Below are positions 23,036 through 35,311 of a DNA stretch of 64,000 nucleotides, piece after piece; positions within the stretch are counted from its first letter, which is position 1, and every line of letters begins with the position of its first letter. The position numbers were made by a program, and so were the translations under genes. Source of the DNA: Paraspadella gotoi. Its lineage: Eukaryota; Chaetognatha. The DNA lies in NCBI GenBank assembly GCA_051294375.1, contig CM119266.1:10515571-10579570 (forward strand), given 5' to 3'. The notes below the pieces were generated by a model. The model did not search any database. It saw nothing but the letters and a program-made list of their open reading frames with translations, and was not told the DNA's origin.

Positions 23036-23854
23036 GCGTGACGACTGTCTGCTGCTGGCGGGTGAGTTCTTCACTGGAGCTGGGGAAGTGGGTAGTTCTT
23101 TACAAATTAAACTCAGTTTTATGTTTTTATTTCAAAATTTAGTCACCGAAATTTGTCACGTAATTCACCACCCCCACGGACACTCCCCCTGTTCACATCC
23201 AGTGGCATGAGCATCGTCTCCGGACGGCGGACTCCCGACTCCAGTCTCCACTTAGACGTTGACCTCTATCACTCGACGATCGGACAGTGGATCCTGCATC
23301 TCAAATCTATCGTTGAGTCGGCGCCGGGGAGAAAAAGTGCCGTTCTTTCTTCTTCTTCTTCTTTCTTTCTTTCTTCTTTTTCTATTTATCTTCTCATCTA
23401 TCTTCTTCTATCTATCTACTTTCTATTATCTTTCTTCTATCTTTCTTTATCTGTCATATTCATCTATCATCTATCTATCTATCTATCTATCTATCTCGCG
23501 TTCTTTTCGTACTCCCTTAGTTCCGCGACCACGACAGGCGTCGGACCGATACAAAGGTCGAGTCTTTAATCTGGGAGGATTCAACACTACGAAGGAACCA
23601 CGTTCCCATTGAAGTACGACTCTCATCGATAAAGAAGGAGCAGATACGTAGGAGAAGGAAGCGCGGAGACAATGGGCCGGATAAGTGTAGCCATGGAGAG
23701 GATGGCCAAGATAGAGAAGAGAAGAAAGAAACGAGAGCGTGGAGAAAGAGGAAAACGAGAAAAGAGAGAGGAGAGGAAGGGGAATGGAGAGAGGAGAAGA
23801 GAAGAGAGAGAGAGAGATGAGAGAGAGAAGATGAGAAGAAACGAGAGGAAGGAA

Positions 23855-23900
<46 letters not shown>

Positions 23901-24361
23901 AAAGACATAAAGACAGAAATACATAACTGACAGAAATCAACGGAGATAAAAAAGTAAACGGACAGACAGACATTAAAAAACAGACATAATACAGACAGAC
24001 AGACAGACAAGATTACAGGAAAACCTAGCGCTCATTTATCCACAGGTGGTCCCCGGAAATGGCGCCACGTGTACCGTGGAGTTGGACGCACCGGCATTGG
24101 CTGCTGCTGCGTCCCTGCCGCCGCTCCGAGGGAGGGCGTCATTATCAGTTGTGAGATTCTGGCCAAAGTCCAGTCATCATTGTCAGTTTAATTACAATTT
24201 TATTTAATTATCCGGACCACCTATGACCTCACTAAATTTTCTAACGAAATAATTTTGCTTTATCTTATTTTTAAGTATAGGCTAGTGATAGATTAAATTA
24301 CCATTATGATCGAATAAGACGTTTTTGAAAATATTTCAATGATTTGGAAAGATCAAGGCCA
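23036..24361 (+). pseudogene. Noisy second copy of the last Kelch exons (probable unmerged contig overlap)
   Basis: It repeats 21937-23010 in the same order: the end of exon 21883-21951 (GACGACTGTCTGCTGCTGGC), the intron, the GGCATGAGCATCGTCTCC exon, the CTTT microsatellite, the TTCCGCGAC exon, the GA tract, the final exon and the 3' flank ending GATCAAGGCCA. It differs by many one-base indels, often in homopolymers, and by a longer purine-rich insertion. The first copy stops at GATCAAGGCCA exactly where the gap begins, and the second copy runs through the same word into new sequence. This is what two overlapping but unmerged contigs look like. It should not be annotated as a second gene. Confidence 0.85.
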
Positions 24362-24398
24362 TGGAGTCAAGAGACAGAAAGAGAAAGAAGAGGAGAGA

Positions 24399-24464
<66 letters not shown>

Positions 24465-24837
24465 AAGACCAGAGAGAAGAGCGCCTTCCACATAAAAGGC
24501 GGAGAAAACATGGAATAATAGAGAAGGTTTCGTTTTGACGTAGCGCCAACAACGCCGCCGCCGACCGCCGCCGACCGCCAGCGTCGACAAGGGCATCAGC
24601 CGTGACTTTCTGATTTCATAAACATGAACGGGGCCTTTGGGGCCAGCGGCGCTTTTCGATAGGAGAGCTCACAGCTTCACAGCCTCACAGACTTTTTTTT
24701 TTAAGCTGAACCTTTCTTTGTCGATTATTTTTTTCTTAATCTGTTATTTGACGTTTTGCGGAAAAGTAAAAAGCTGCGATCAGCTTATCTCTATTTCTTC
24801 CTAATTATTTATAAAATTGATACAACCGAAATCAAAG

Positions 24838-24883
24838 TTATCCATTCATTCAATAAATAAGCTTTCTGGTCCGTGACTTTGGA
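24838..24883. repeat. Dispersed repeat fragment (pair with 57067-57112)
   Basis: TTATCCATTCAT, AATAAATAAGCTTT and TGACTTTGGA occur in the same order and spacing in both places, 32 kb apart. This is probably a fragment of an unrecognised transposable element. Confidence 0.6.
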
Positions 24884-25380
24884 CGGGCAATGGTGACTTT
24901 CGGCCTCCCTCCCTCTTAATATACATATAATATAGTATAATATACTAGATAATAAAAAATTCAGAATCTCACCTTTCGCAATTTAGTTTTTACAAGTTCG
25001 TCGATTTTTTTTGTTAGTTACATATATAAACTACTTGATACTATTTCTTTCATAATCTTAATCCTTCAATTAATCACCGTCATTTCTCTTTTCAATCACC
25101 GTTTTTAATCACCCCATCCTTGTAGTCATTTTAACATCATCCTCATTTTCTGCTTCTTCCTCCTCCTCTTACTCCTCCATCTTTTCAACTCTCACGTCAC
25201 CTCTCTCTCTTCTCTCTTCNNNNNNNNNNCTCTTCTCTCTCTTCTCCCGTCATGTTTTCGTAATTCACTGATTATCATCCGTTTAAAACTTTCATGATTT
25301 TTCGCCAGTCAGCGTCACCCGTCACCCGTCACCTCAACCGCGAAGAGTCACCCGTCACGACGGTTAAAGTCACTCCCGCC

Positions 25381-25462
25381 CACCGTCACTCCCGGCCACC
25401 GTCACTCCCGACCACCGTCACTCCCGACCACCGTCACTCCGGACCACCGTCTCTCCCGACCA
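25381..25462. repeat. 16-bp tandem repeat, five copies
   Basis: Unit close to ACCACCGTCACTCCCG, with small variations; related Pro/Thr-coding words extend to its left. Confidence 0.85.
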
Positions 25463-25852
25463 CGGCCTCGTTTTCGGCTACGAGAAAATCGTCCATCGTC
25501 GTGTCGGTTGTGGCTTTGTAGGCAACGTTTTGGTAACATTATCAGTTAATCAAACGATCAATCAATTAATCAATTAATCAGATTCGTAAAATTGAATTCT
25601 TTCTTCGTCTCTTTCTCTCTCTTTGACATTTCGGTCGTAATTTTTTCATCGCCACTTCAAGATCTCTCCTATCACTCCAGCCTCTCTCTCTATCGCTCTC
25701 TTCTCTCTCTCCACTCCAATCAAACCCCCCATCACATCGTCGCGCGTCGCGCCATCTTCCGTTTCTCTCCGTCGCCCGTGTGACATCGGCGCTCCTATTT
25801 TTTTTTCTTTCTCTCACCGTCGCTTGGGGTGAGAGGGCGTCGTTTGCCGTTA

Positions 25853-25884
<32 letters not shown>

Positions 25885-26172
25885 GTCGGAGGCCGAAAAA
25901 AAAAGTATTCTCCGCCTCTTTTACGGATTCATAGGGATCATGGTTTAACAATGAGAATTTATGAGAGACACTCTCGGTTTTTCAGATTTGGGGGGGCGGG
26001 TGGGGGAGAAGAGAGGGGGGGGGAATCGGAGGACCCGCCTCGAAAACCTTCGCGCATCTTCTTCGAAACTATCATCCTTTCTTTTCTCTTTCTCTCTCTC
26101 TCTGGCTCTCATTGCCTTTGTCTCTTTCTCTATCTTTCTCTTTCTCTATCACTGTCTTTGTCTCAGTCTCTG

Positions 26173-26208
<36 letters not shown>

Positions 26209-26210
26209 TC

Positions 26211-26248
<38 letters not shown>

Positions 26249-27208
26249 TCTCTCTCTCTCCACTCCCCTTCCCCTCCCTCGTCACCTCTGAGAAATTCTC
26301 GAACGTCGACGAGCAAAATGGGAAAAAAAAGTCAGGTGACCTCGAGGAAGAAGAGGAAGACAACAACGGGACGACGACAACGACGACGACGACAACGACG
26401 ACGATGTAGACAGAAAGAGTCAACGAAGACGATGATCCCGTTGAAGAAATTCTGCGTTTAGCCTTTGGACAAAAAGGCCAAATTGAGGGAAAATTAAAAC
26501 TGTTGAACAAAACAAAATAAATATTAAGTAATTTATCAAAATAAGAGTCCGACTAGTTAACTAGATAACGATAAAGAATGAGAATATTAAAATGTCACCG
26601 GGTATCGAATAATTTCAGTCTTAGACCGACGCCGACGAAGTAGCAAATATTCGGGAAGTGAATGGAAGGAGCACGATGAGAAAGCTCGCAACATAACGAC
26701 GAGAAATATTTAAATCTGAAAAAAAAAGTTTGTATTCAATTATTTTTTCAGTGTCACGCGAAGAGGGAACCTCTAATTTCTTACATTTCCAAGGATTTAT
26801 GACGAACAATCGGTTGACCGACAACAACGACGACGCCAACAACAACGACGACAACAATGACAACAACGACGACAGGACCTTTGCTCCCCACCGCCATCCA
26901 TATCATGGAAATTCCAGTGAGGGATTTTTCACGAATAAACGGCGGCCATTTTGTTTTTTCGGTGTCGCGAAGGTGATTGTCACTTTTCATATTTCATGGT
27001 TGGAGCGATGATCAAGAAAAAAAAGGGGAAAAAAAAGAAAAAGAAAAAAAATTAGAACCCAGACTAGGGGGGTGGGGGCGGGGGTCTCTGGATTGGAAGG
27101 GTTGGATCGGGCGGGACGTTCTGAACGGGCAGTTTGAGTCAAGGGGAAGACGGTCACGAAAGGAAGTTGGATGCGAAAGCGACTCGCGCACGTCGAACAA
27201 GCGGGCAA

Positions 27209-27257
27209 ACCATCTGCGAACCATCTGCGAACCATCTGCGAACCATCTGCGAACCGA
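27209..27257. repeat. 11-bp tandem repeat, four copies
   Basis: Unit AACCATCTGCG repeated head to tail. Confidence 0.9.
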
Positions 27258-27451
27258 TTGAAGGTCCTTCGTCGTTGAAAATATGGCGATCAGCTTATCC
27301 CTTGTTTCCTCTCCACCCTAATTGAGCAAACCCCCCCCCCCAACCTCACCCTCTCCCCCCAAAAAAATCATCCACCCCCGCCACGATCTCACCCTCTCGA
27401 CGGCGACCTTCTTCCCTCCCAATTACCGGAAATGGATTCTCGTCACCACGA

Positions 27452-27455
27452 AAAC

Positions 27456-27487
<32 letters not shown>
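27452..27487. repeat. GAC trinucleotide array
   Basis: Twelve tandem GAC units. Similar arrays, in either orientation, lie at about 25855-25885, 28690-28775, 29470-29512 and 29604-29637. Confidence 0.9.
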
Positions 27488-27489
<2 letters not shown>

Positions 27490-27810
27490 TCCTTTTGACG
27501 ATCCCAGAGTCCATATTTCCTCGGCCCCCGAATGACCCCAAAGGCCGGCGGTGGCTCCGCGTTCCAAGGACCTTTCATTACTCTTCGTCCTCTCGCCGCC
27601 GCCGCCGCCGCCGCCGCATCTCCCCCGCCGATGACGCGGAATGACCCAAACGAGGGCGACCTCGATCGTCGCGGCGCCGACCAGCGCCGATCGGCGCCGC
27701 CCGACCGACGCCGAAGTTGACGCCGCGATCTATGGGTCCTCGGAGAAACAAACATTTCTTCGTCGCGGATTTTCACCTGCGGCCACGCCCATCGATGGCT
27801 TCACTACCCC

Positions 27811-27878
<68 letters not shown>

Positions 27879-29471
27879 ATTTTGCCTTCAAATCCCCCTC
27901 AATCAGTCTATAACTTTCACCTCTTTTCCCACCCTGCTCGACCCCATCCCACCCATGTACGAGTAGTTTATTTCATTCCTCTTCTCTCCGTTTTACTGGC
28001 GATTCTCTCGTCCCTCGTTAACTCTCACCCCAAACCTATTTTTCGCCCGTTCGTCTCTCGAATTCCTGTGAACTTTTTTTTTGCCCCCATGCTACCGATT
28101 ACTCCTTTCGAAATAACAAAACAAGACGAACTAATTAACAAATTGACTAAATATGTTAACTTATAAAGTTAATTTAACAACCAAATTTTGCCCTTCGCAA
28201 CTTCACTTTATCCCTTTTCCATTCAATGTAACATTTTTCGCGTTGCAAATTTTTCTTGAATATCGACAATTTTTTCGACATAGTCGGTACAAAAACAAAG
28301 CCGAGTTTTTTTGTTTTTTTTTCTACTAAGTCTTAATTTCTAAACAATTTCATTTCCTTGAATTTTACAAATTAAGGTTTAAAAAAATAATCTCAAATCT
28401 TTATCGCTAAAATCTCTCTCAAGTATTGTTATAAAACGGTGAGAAAGCTGAAGAAACAGATACTATAGCTGAATTCCGAAAGGCGGAAAGGCCAACCGCG
28501 AATTAAAATCACAGTAGTTTCTATATTAGCCTTTCATTGGGCTTTCCCCCCCACCCAAAACCCCTCATTTAAAATCCCCTTCCCCCGCCCCGACCACCCC
28601 ATCATTCACTTTCCCCCTTTTCATCCCCTTTTTCGCCCCTCAAAATTAATTTGGCGACGGAATAAAAGGAGAGTCTCGGGGGTGGAATCCCGTCGTCGTC
28701 GTCGTCGTCGTCTTTTCAATCGACGTCGTCGTCGTCGTCGTCGTCTTTTCAATCGACGTCCTCGTCGTCGTCTTTTTCGGACGCGACACTTGTTTATTTG
28801 CGAATTCAAGATTGGGAGAAGAAATACGAGACGCGAAATGAGATGGGCGTAGATCGATTTCTTGAGACAGGGGGGGGGCGGCGTGGAAGACGGAAGTCGA
28901 GCGAATGGAACTTGAAAGGGGAAGAAAGGGAGAGGAGAGGATAGAGAGTGAGTTGGTGAATGTGTGAGACGACAACAACGACGACAACGACGATGCGAAC
29001 AGACGAGGAAACGAATTTCCGTCGGAAGGAAAAAAAAAATCACCGTCACCTGGATAAATCTGTGGGTCCCTCCCTTCCACCTTTACCGCCGACGCCGCTG
29101 AAGCCGCCGCCGACGCCGCCGCCGACGCCTCGGCGCGCGCGTCCAATTTTCCGCCGCCATTTTGTGGCCTGAAATCGAGAAAAAAGATGTCGCCTCTGGG
29201 AGCCATATTGACCGATGGCGCGGCGACGATCACGACGAACGACGACGACGAAGAAGACGATGGACAACAACAACGACAAAGAGCGGACAAAGTGAGATGC
29301 CGAAGTGATATTCACAAATATTCACAGAGAAAGTGATTGTCAAGAAAAGTTAGTGGGAAACTGATTAATAATGTAAATATACATATTTTTTTTGCTTTTG
29401 ACTAATAAACTTTAGCGACTAACAAGGCAGTCACAGAACTTCACTGATTGGATCGGGACTCCGGCATCAAA

Positions 29472-29509
<38 letters not shown>

Positions 29510-29606
29510 CGACACCTGGGAAAATCGCCGGTAGCCACTTCAATTGAACCGACAAACAAAATGGCGAGAAATCCGCGCGACAAAAGAGCATCCGTCGTCG
29601 AGGACC

Positions 29607-29637
<31 letters not shown>

Positions 29638-31039
29638 ATATTTTCCAATCAACGGAAGAAGAGAGAAGGACTGGTGAGGGAAAACATTTTTTTTCTTCTC
29701 CGGCGAGGGAACGAAGGGGTTGAGAAGGGGCGTGGGGTGGGAGGTGGAAGGGGTGGAAATAGGGAAGAAGGGGGTGGAGACTTGAAAGAGAGGCTGGCGT
29801 GGGGAAATTATATAAGAATTTATCGCTTGGTTCTTAAAATTCATTTAAAATTCATTTAAGTTAAATGTAATTCAAGTAAAAATTCGAATAAACTCGTAGA
29901 AAACAAAACGTAGTTCAATATAGGATTAATTTTATTTTAAGAGCGTGCATTTTCTTTCACGAGGTTTCTAATTTCGTAAATTTGGTCAAAAGAAGCTCGA
30001 AGCGTGATTGTGAATAGTGATTTTACATTTTTCTTTCATTTTAAAAAAAGTTGTGAAATCCTGTTCGGTATTGACATCAAACTAGTATAAACCGACTCAA
30101 ACAATTCCACTAATTATCAAATAATTTAACAATTTTTTTATCACTTCAAAACATTTTTTTTAATACTTCATCAATACCTTTTCTCCCAGTAGTACTTTTC
30201 ATCCGAACGCGGGTCTGGCTACATATTAAATTTGATAAAATAGTAAGAAAAAAAAGTTAATCTACGAGAAAAAAAAACAACCAAAAAAACTAACCGAAAA
30301 GCTAATCTCGAAGTCTGGGCTTTTTTTTTTTTTTTAAACGAACGTGGGCCTAAAAAAACTCCCTCCCTCCTCAGAAGCCATCCAAAGCAAGGCTTTCAGT
30401 CTCATCAACGGCCCGGCCCCGCAAGGTTTCCTAATTTTCTTGTTCCTCATCTTTTTTTTGGATAATGACACGCGATTTGGGATTTTGGTTATTCGGCGAA
30501 AGTTTTGGAAAAAAATTGGAGGGGGGGTAGAGGGGGCGGGGTGATTTTTTTTTTGGGGGGGGAAGTATAGTGTGGGTGGTAGAGAAAAAAGGGGGCGGGA
30601 TAGAAAGTTAGTTTTTTTTTTTCGGAAGGGCGTGGAATGAAGATGAATTTTGAAGCTCATTTCCGAATAGGGATTTGAGATATAAATTCATATTTTCTTT
30701 ACATTAATTATATTTAAAGGATAAGATTTAATTCCAAGGAGAATTAATTATCATGAGAATTAATGCGACTTTAAAAAACTTAAATATTTTTAGGAGCGTG
30801 GGTCAGTGGTCACATTAGAATTAATAATTCTAGCGATGTTTAGAATCATGGATAACTTACTTACTATCGTCATTCCCTTAGCGACGAGAGCGATCACAAT
30901 GTCTTTCTTTCTGTCTTTCTCTCTTCCTCTCTATCTCTCTGTCCCTCATTAACCTCTCACTCTCAAACCGCGATTCCCGATCTCATCAAGACGCGTAAAA
31001 ACGAGAAACGAGGGGGACTAATCGGAGAGGGGACCGAGG

Positions 31040-31860
31040 CCTTGGGGGTATTGGGACCGGATCGAGCATATAACCTCATGCGAACTTCATCAAAGGCCCG
31101 AATCACCATTCCATTAGATGTCCCCTTATTCATCCCTAATTTCGGCGCCGAAAAAAAAAAATCCCTTTTTTTTTTGCGCTTGGGCGAATTTTCTCTCTCG
31201 GCCCGCCGGATCCGACGAGATAGAAAAAACATCATGGGAATCAGCGACTCCCGCCCGCCAACCGCAGCCGCCGCAGCCCGCCGCCGCAGCCACCCCCGTT
31301 CTGCCCCACCTCGCTTTCTCACCCTCGTTAATAATAATAATAATGATAATACGCGGCGCGGGCTTTTTTCCTCTTCCTCCCCGCCCTCGCTCCTCCTCTT
31401 CCTCCTCCTCTCCTCCTCCGATGCGGCCATTACTTCCAGTTGGGTGCCGTCGAAAAGGGTGTTTTTTCGGGCTGCGGCGGCGGCGGCGGCGGCGCTGCTA
31501 ACTGCTCCGCCGAGCGCCGCCGAAAATAGCGAGCGCTTCTCGTCGCCATGGAAACGCAGGGGGGCGGCGGCGGCGGCGGCGCGAGCGCGAGCGCGAAGTG
31601 TGAAAACGCAGGATATGAAGATGAGACCTTTGACAGGGAGGAAATTTCGCATTTCATTACGCGCGAATGGGTGGGGAGCAGGGTGGGTGGCCGGGTGGGA
31701 GTGTCAAACCCAAAAAGCGGGTCGTGGGGTTTGAAGCTTGCAGGGCGTCTCAAAAAAAAAAAAAAGGGGGGGCTCGAGAGGGTTGTCCGGGAGTCCGGGA
31801 GTGAAAAGCTGCGAAGGGGTTGCGTGAAGACGGCGAGGCGGGCGGCGGGCGGCGCCAACG
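31040..31860. other. GC-rich, CpG-rich block
   Basis: Both strands are open for about 230 codons, with Ala, Arg and Ser runs from GCC/CGC repeats. This is typical of composition and not of a gene. It could be a CpG-island-like promoter about 1.3 kb before the aquaporin. Confidence 0.35.
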
Positions 31861-33070
31861 AAAATGTAAAGAAGGTAGGAGTAATGAGCCGAAAAAATGT
31901 GGCCGTTTCGAGGAAATTTCTTCTTTTTTTTTAAGGAAGGAGGAAAAAAAAGAAGAGGAAAAACTAATTGAAACGGAATTAAAACATTTTTTTTTCCTTT
32001 CGGATGTGAAGGAAGACTTTGTTTAGTTTTTCTTTTAGTATCGATGGTAATAATTTTTAACCTTTTGACTGAATTGTTAAGGGGATTTAAATCAACAAGA
32101 TATCTTGATAACCGAGATTTTAATAATAGTTTAAAGATTCTGGCTCTCGCTTTTATCAAGTCGGTCGATATCAACACTTAATTGATTATCATTTTGATTT
32201 GAATTGATTAGATTTAAATTTTAATTGATTAAATGAGATTATTTTTAAAAAAAATCGCAGAAAAAAAGAATAACTGTAATGTGAACTTTGTTTCGACTTT
32301 ACAAACGCAACCACACTTCGCCGAAGACATCACGAAACAGTTGTTCTCGGGTGAAAGCTTAAAAGATCTCTCCTTGGACATTTACAGTCAATTTTGGATC
32401 GATCAATATTTAAAGAATAAATTTGAATTTTTTTATAATTTGTTCCGTAGCTAACGAGTAGTTTAACGTAATTTTTATTTCTTTAAATCTTGTGTAAAAA
32501 TATTTGCAAAGAGAAAACAAAGTCTTGAAAAAAAAGCATTTGAGTTTAGTAGCTTAATAAGAGAAAAAGTTAAAACGCAAACATTCACGATAGACACCGG
32601 GAAAACTAACTATCAAGATAATTCAAGATATCGCGTCTGGTTACGACCTTGAATTTTGTTTCATTCACGAAAAAAAGAAGAGAAAACTGAAAACCACTTT
32701 TCTGTGTTTGATTGAGGTCAATAATTTCGAGAGCTCGATAATCGATGTTGATAACGCGAAAACTCGTCAAGTTTTTAATCTTTTTATTTAATCTTGTGAC
32801 TTGGTGAAACTCGAAAAGACGGGCGCCGCAGTTTGTTTTTCGATTTCGACAAAAGACATGACGACGTTGCGGGATTTTTAAGACGAGTTTCTCAACTAAG
32901 ATAATATTGTTTTTGTCTGGTTTTTCCTTTATTCAAAAAGTGATTTAAAAAAAAGAATCTCTCACGACAAATAGATACAAATCGAAACGAACAAGCATTT
33001 TCACCAAAACACTGCTCAAAGATTGGCGCGCGCGTCCACGAAAGAAAAGCTAAAAAAAAAAAATAAAGGC

Positions 33071-33080
33071 TATTTATAAA
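33071..33080 (+). promoter_or_regulatory. TATA-like box of the aquaporin gene
   Basis: TATTTATAAA lies 46 bp before the start codon, which would give a very short 5' leader. Confidence 0.4.
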
Positions 33081-33125
33081 AAAAATTTTAAACGTTCAAA
33101 CTCATCGCCGTCTCGTTCGATCGCC

Positions 33126-35311
33126 ATGCCGAATTGGGTGGGAAAACTCAGGGTGCGCAACGACTACGTGCGCGAGTTCATGGCCGAATTTTTGGGAACT
33201 TTCGTGCTCATCGTGATCGGCGACGGATCCGTGGCGCAGAAGGTGCTCACCAACAATAACCTCGCCACTTATATCTCCGTCAACTTCGGCTACGGTCTCG
33301 CCGTCGCCTTCGGAGTCTACATCTCCGGCGGCGTCTCGGGAGGACACATAAATCCCGCCGTCACGCTAACCATGGCCGTTTTGGGTTAGGAAGAGGCATT
33401 GTTCGTAATATATATAGCATTGAGCTTAATTTTACATTCGCCGATTAGGGTTCGAGGGGGGTTGAGGGTTAAGAGCAGTTAGGGGTAATTTAAGGTTTGT
33501 GGGGTTTAGGATTTGAATAATTAAGTTGTAATTTTTATCATATTTTTAGTAATAAAACTTATATACATTGTATTAAAAATGTATATAAAATTATTTAAAA
33601 AATTAGTGCGCCAAAAAAATAATGAAAATTATGTACTACATAACTTTCCTAACCCTACTTTATTAACCTTAACCTTAAACCTTCATAACCCTAACCAAAT
33701 TTAAACCTAAACCTCGCTAACCTTATTTTGTCGAACGTAAAATTAAGCCAGTATTTTATCAATTCCCATATAGTGAATAAAATTAGTCGGGTTTTCTTTG
33801 CCAATTTTGAACGAAACTCCTCACTTCCTCTTGATCAAGGTCGTCTCAAATGGACCAAAGTTCCAGTTTACATGTTGGCGCAATACCTTGGCGCCTTCAC
33901 CGGAGCCGCCGTCGTCTTCGGCGTCTATCACGACCTCATTGATAAAATGGGAAGGGGCGTTCCAGGAGTGGACGATATGCCGACGGCAGGAATCTTCGCC
34001 ACGTATCCCTATCCGGACGTCAGCACCTCCGCGTTGTTGGGTGACCAGGTGAGGATAAATATTGAGTATGTAAAAGACGGAGGAAGAGTGATAAAAGGGA
34101 AGGTTATTGGTTAGTCTCCTAACGCCACCTATGTCCTCGTCCAATCTACGACTCGCGTCTTTTCATCTTTGATATTCCGAATCCAGAAAGTCAAAACAAA
34201 GCTCAACAATATTGCAATTTCGCCTGGCATTTAGAAATTTTTTAGTCTTAATCTTCGATACATCTTCGATAAAATTCTTTTTTTTTTTTTTAAACTTTTA
34301 AAACCGTTTTTCGTGATCAGATTCTCGGGACTGCGTTGCTTGTCATGCTGGTGATGTCGTTTCTCGACGAAAACAACAGCGCCCCACACAAAGGCTTCGT
34401 TCCACTTCTCGTCGGTTTGGTCGTCGTCGCGATTGGCCTTTCCTTCGGAGTCAACGCGGGTGAGGCGTTACGAATGTTATAAAATAACTTATAAGTTATA
34501 ACTTATGTTTTAAACAAGTTGTTTCCGATAGTCCAGTTCGGCCTATAATTAAGGAGAATTAAGTTCATAAAATATTGTCTCAAGTTTGAAAACGCCTCGA
34601 GGGGGGGGGGAGCATTAAAAATATTCGATTGAAAATTTGAAATTGACCAGTCGAAAAATTAATAGCCAGTCGACCACAACGTCGTAATACTTTGTCTTAA
34701 ATCTATATGTCCCCTTTTTCAAAAAGGTTACGCCATAAATCCGGCTCGTGATTTGGGTCCGAGGCTTTTCACCCTGGCCGCCGGTTTTTCGACGAACACG
34801 TTCACCGTCGGAGATTTGTAAGTCACCGCGTCAACCTCTTTCGCCACGCCAACTCAAATCGTCATAACGTTTTCTCTTTTCTCCCCAGTTATTTCTGGAT
34901 CCCCATCGTGGGTCCTCACTTGGGGGCGTTGGTGGGCGCTGCCGCGTACGTTTTTCTCATCGAAAATAATTGGAAAGACGACGATCCGTCGAGTTACTCG
35001 ATCCCGGCGATAAAACCCGACAGCGGAAAATACAATGGTAAGATCGAATATTGACCATCGCTACAATCTGTACTAAACTATAACAAATTTCTGTTTTCAA
35101 ATGTTTAATTTTTTGACTTTTCTCTCAAGAAGACGCATACGAAGTGCCTGGTAAGCGTTATTATTAAGCCACAAGATCGATGTGAAAATTTTTATTAAAC
35201 CGCACATTTCGAATTGTGATATTTTAATGCATTCCCAGCCCTTCTTGGTTAAACATAGCATCCCATTACGTTTAATTTTCACATCCTTCTATTAATTGCT
35301 TTTTAGGGTGA
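33126..35311 (+). CDS. Aquaglyceroporin (AQP3/7/9/10-like), seven exons, 290 residues
   Basis: Exons: 33126-33384, 33840-34048, 34321-34459, 34727-34817, 34889-35037, 35130-35150, 35307-35311. All are GT-AG with matching phases, and the total is 291 codons including TGA. It is a six-helix membrane channel for water and small solutes such as glycerol. Helix 1 reads [15 protein letters not shown]. The first NPA is at residues 76-78 ([15 protein letters not shown]) and the second at 207-209 ([13 protein letters not shown]). Asp211 right after NPAR is the hallmark that separates glycerol-permeable members from water-only ones. TAGIFATYP in loop C is also typical of AQP3-like proteins. The length fits the family. 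The C-terminal tail ends EDAYEVPG, built from a 21-nt micro-exon and a 5-nt last coding exon. No gene neighbour suggests a special role. Confidence 0.92.
33424..33748. mobile_element. Small inverted-repeat element (MITE or foldback) in aquaporin intron 1
   Basis: The left end GCTTAATTTTACATTCG (33424-33440) is mirrored by CGAACGTAAAATTAAGC (33732-33748), 16 of 17 complementary. Inside each arm lie degenerate telomere-like words: TTAGGG, GAGGGTTAAG and TTAGGGG on the left, CCTAACCC, AACCTTAACC and CATAACCC on the right. The middle is AT-rich. There is no coding capacity. No clear target-site duplication is visible. It may have family members elsewhere in the genome. Confidence 0.65.

Larger units (their letters stand above)
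24362..33070. other. Long non-coding, simple-repeat-rich region
   Basis: No exon with a recognisable domain. It holds GA runs (24397-24462), CT runs (26081-26266, 27811-27877), purine/pyrimidine-skewed DNA, CGA/TCG trinucleotide arrays, two short tandem repeats and one GC-rich block. A 10-N gap lies at 25220-25229. Long frames here are repeat artefacts or open on both strands. Untranslated first exons or regulatory DNA of the aquaporin or of a distant gene could be present but cannot be shown. Confidence 0.55.

Noticed and set aside
28440-28510. U2-snRNA-like words on the minus strand (TAGTATCTGTT preceded by GGCCTTT)
   Set aside because: Only 11 contiguous bases match, the spacing to GGCCTTT is wrong, there is no Sm site or 3' domain, and no octamer lies about 240 bp upstream.
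31042-31734. 230-codon frame with a similar frame on the opposite strand
   Set aside because: Open on both strands from GC-rich, Ala/Arg-run composition, with no domain.
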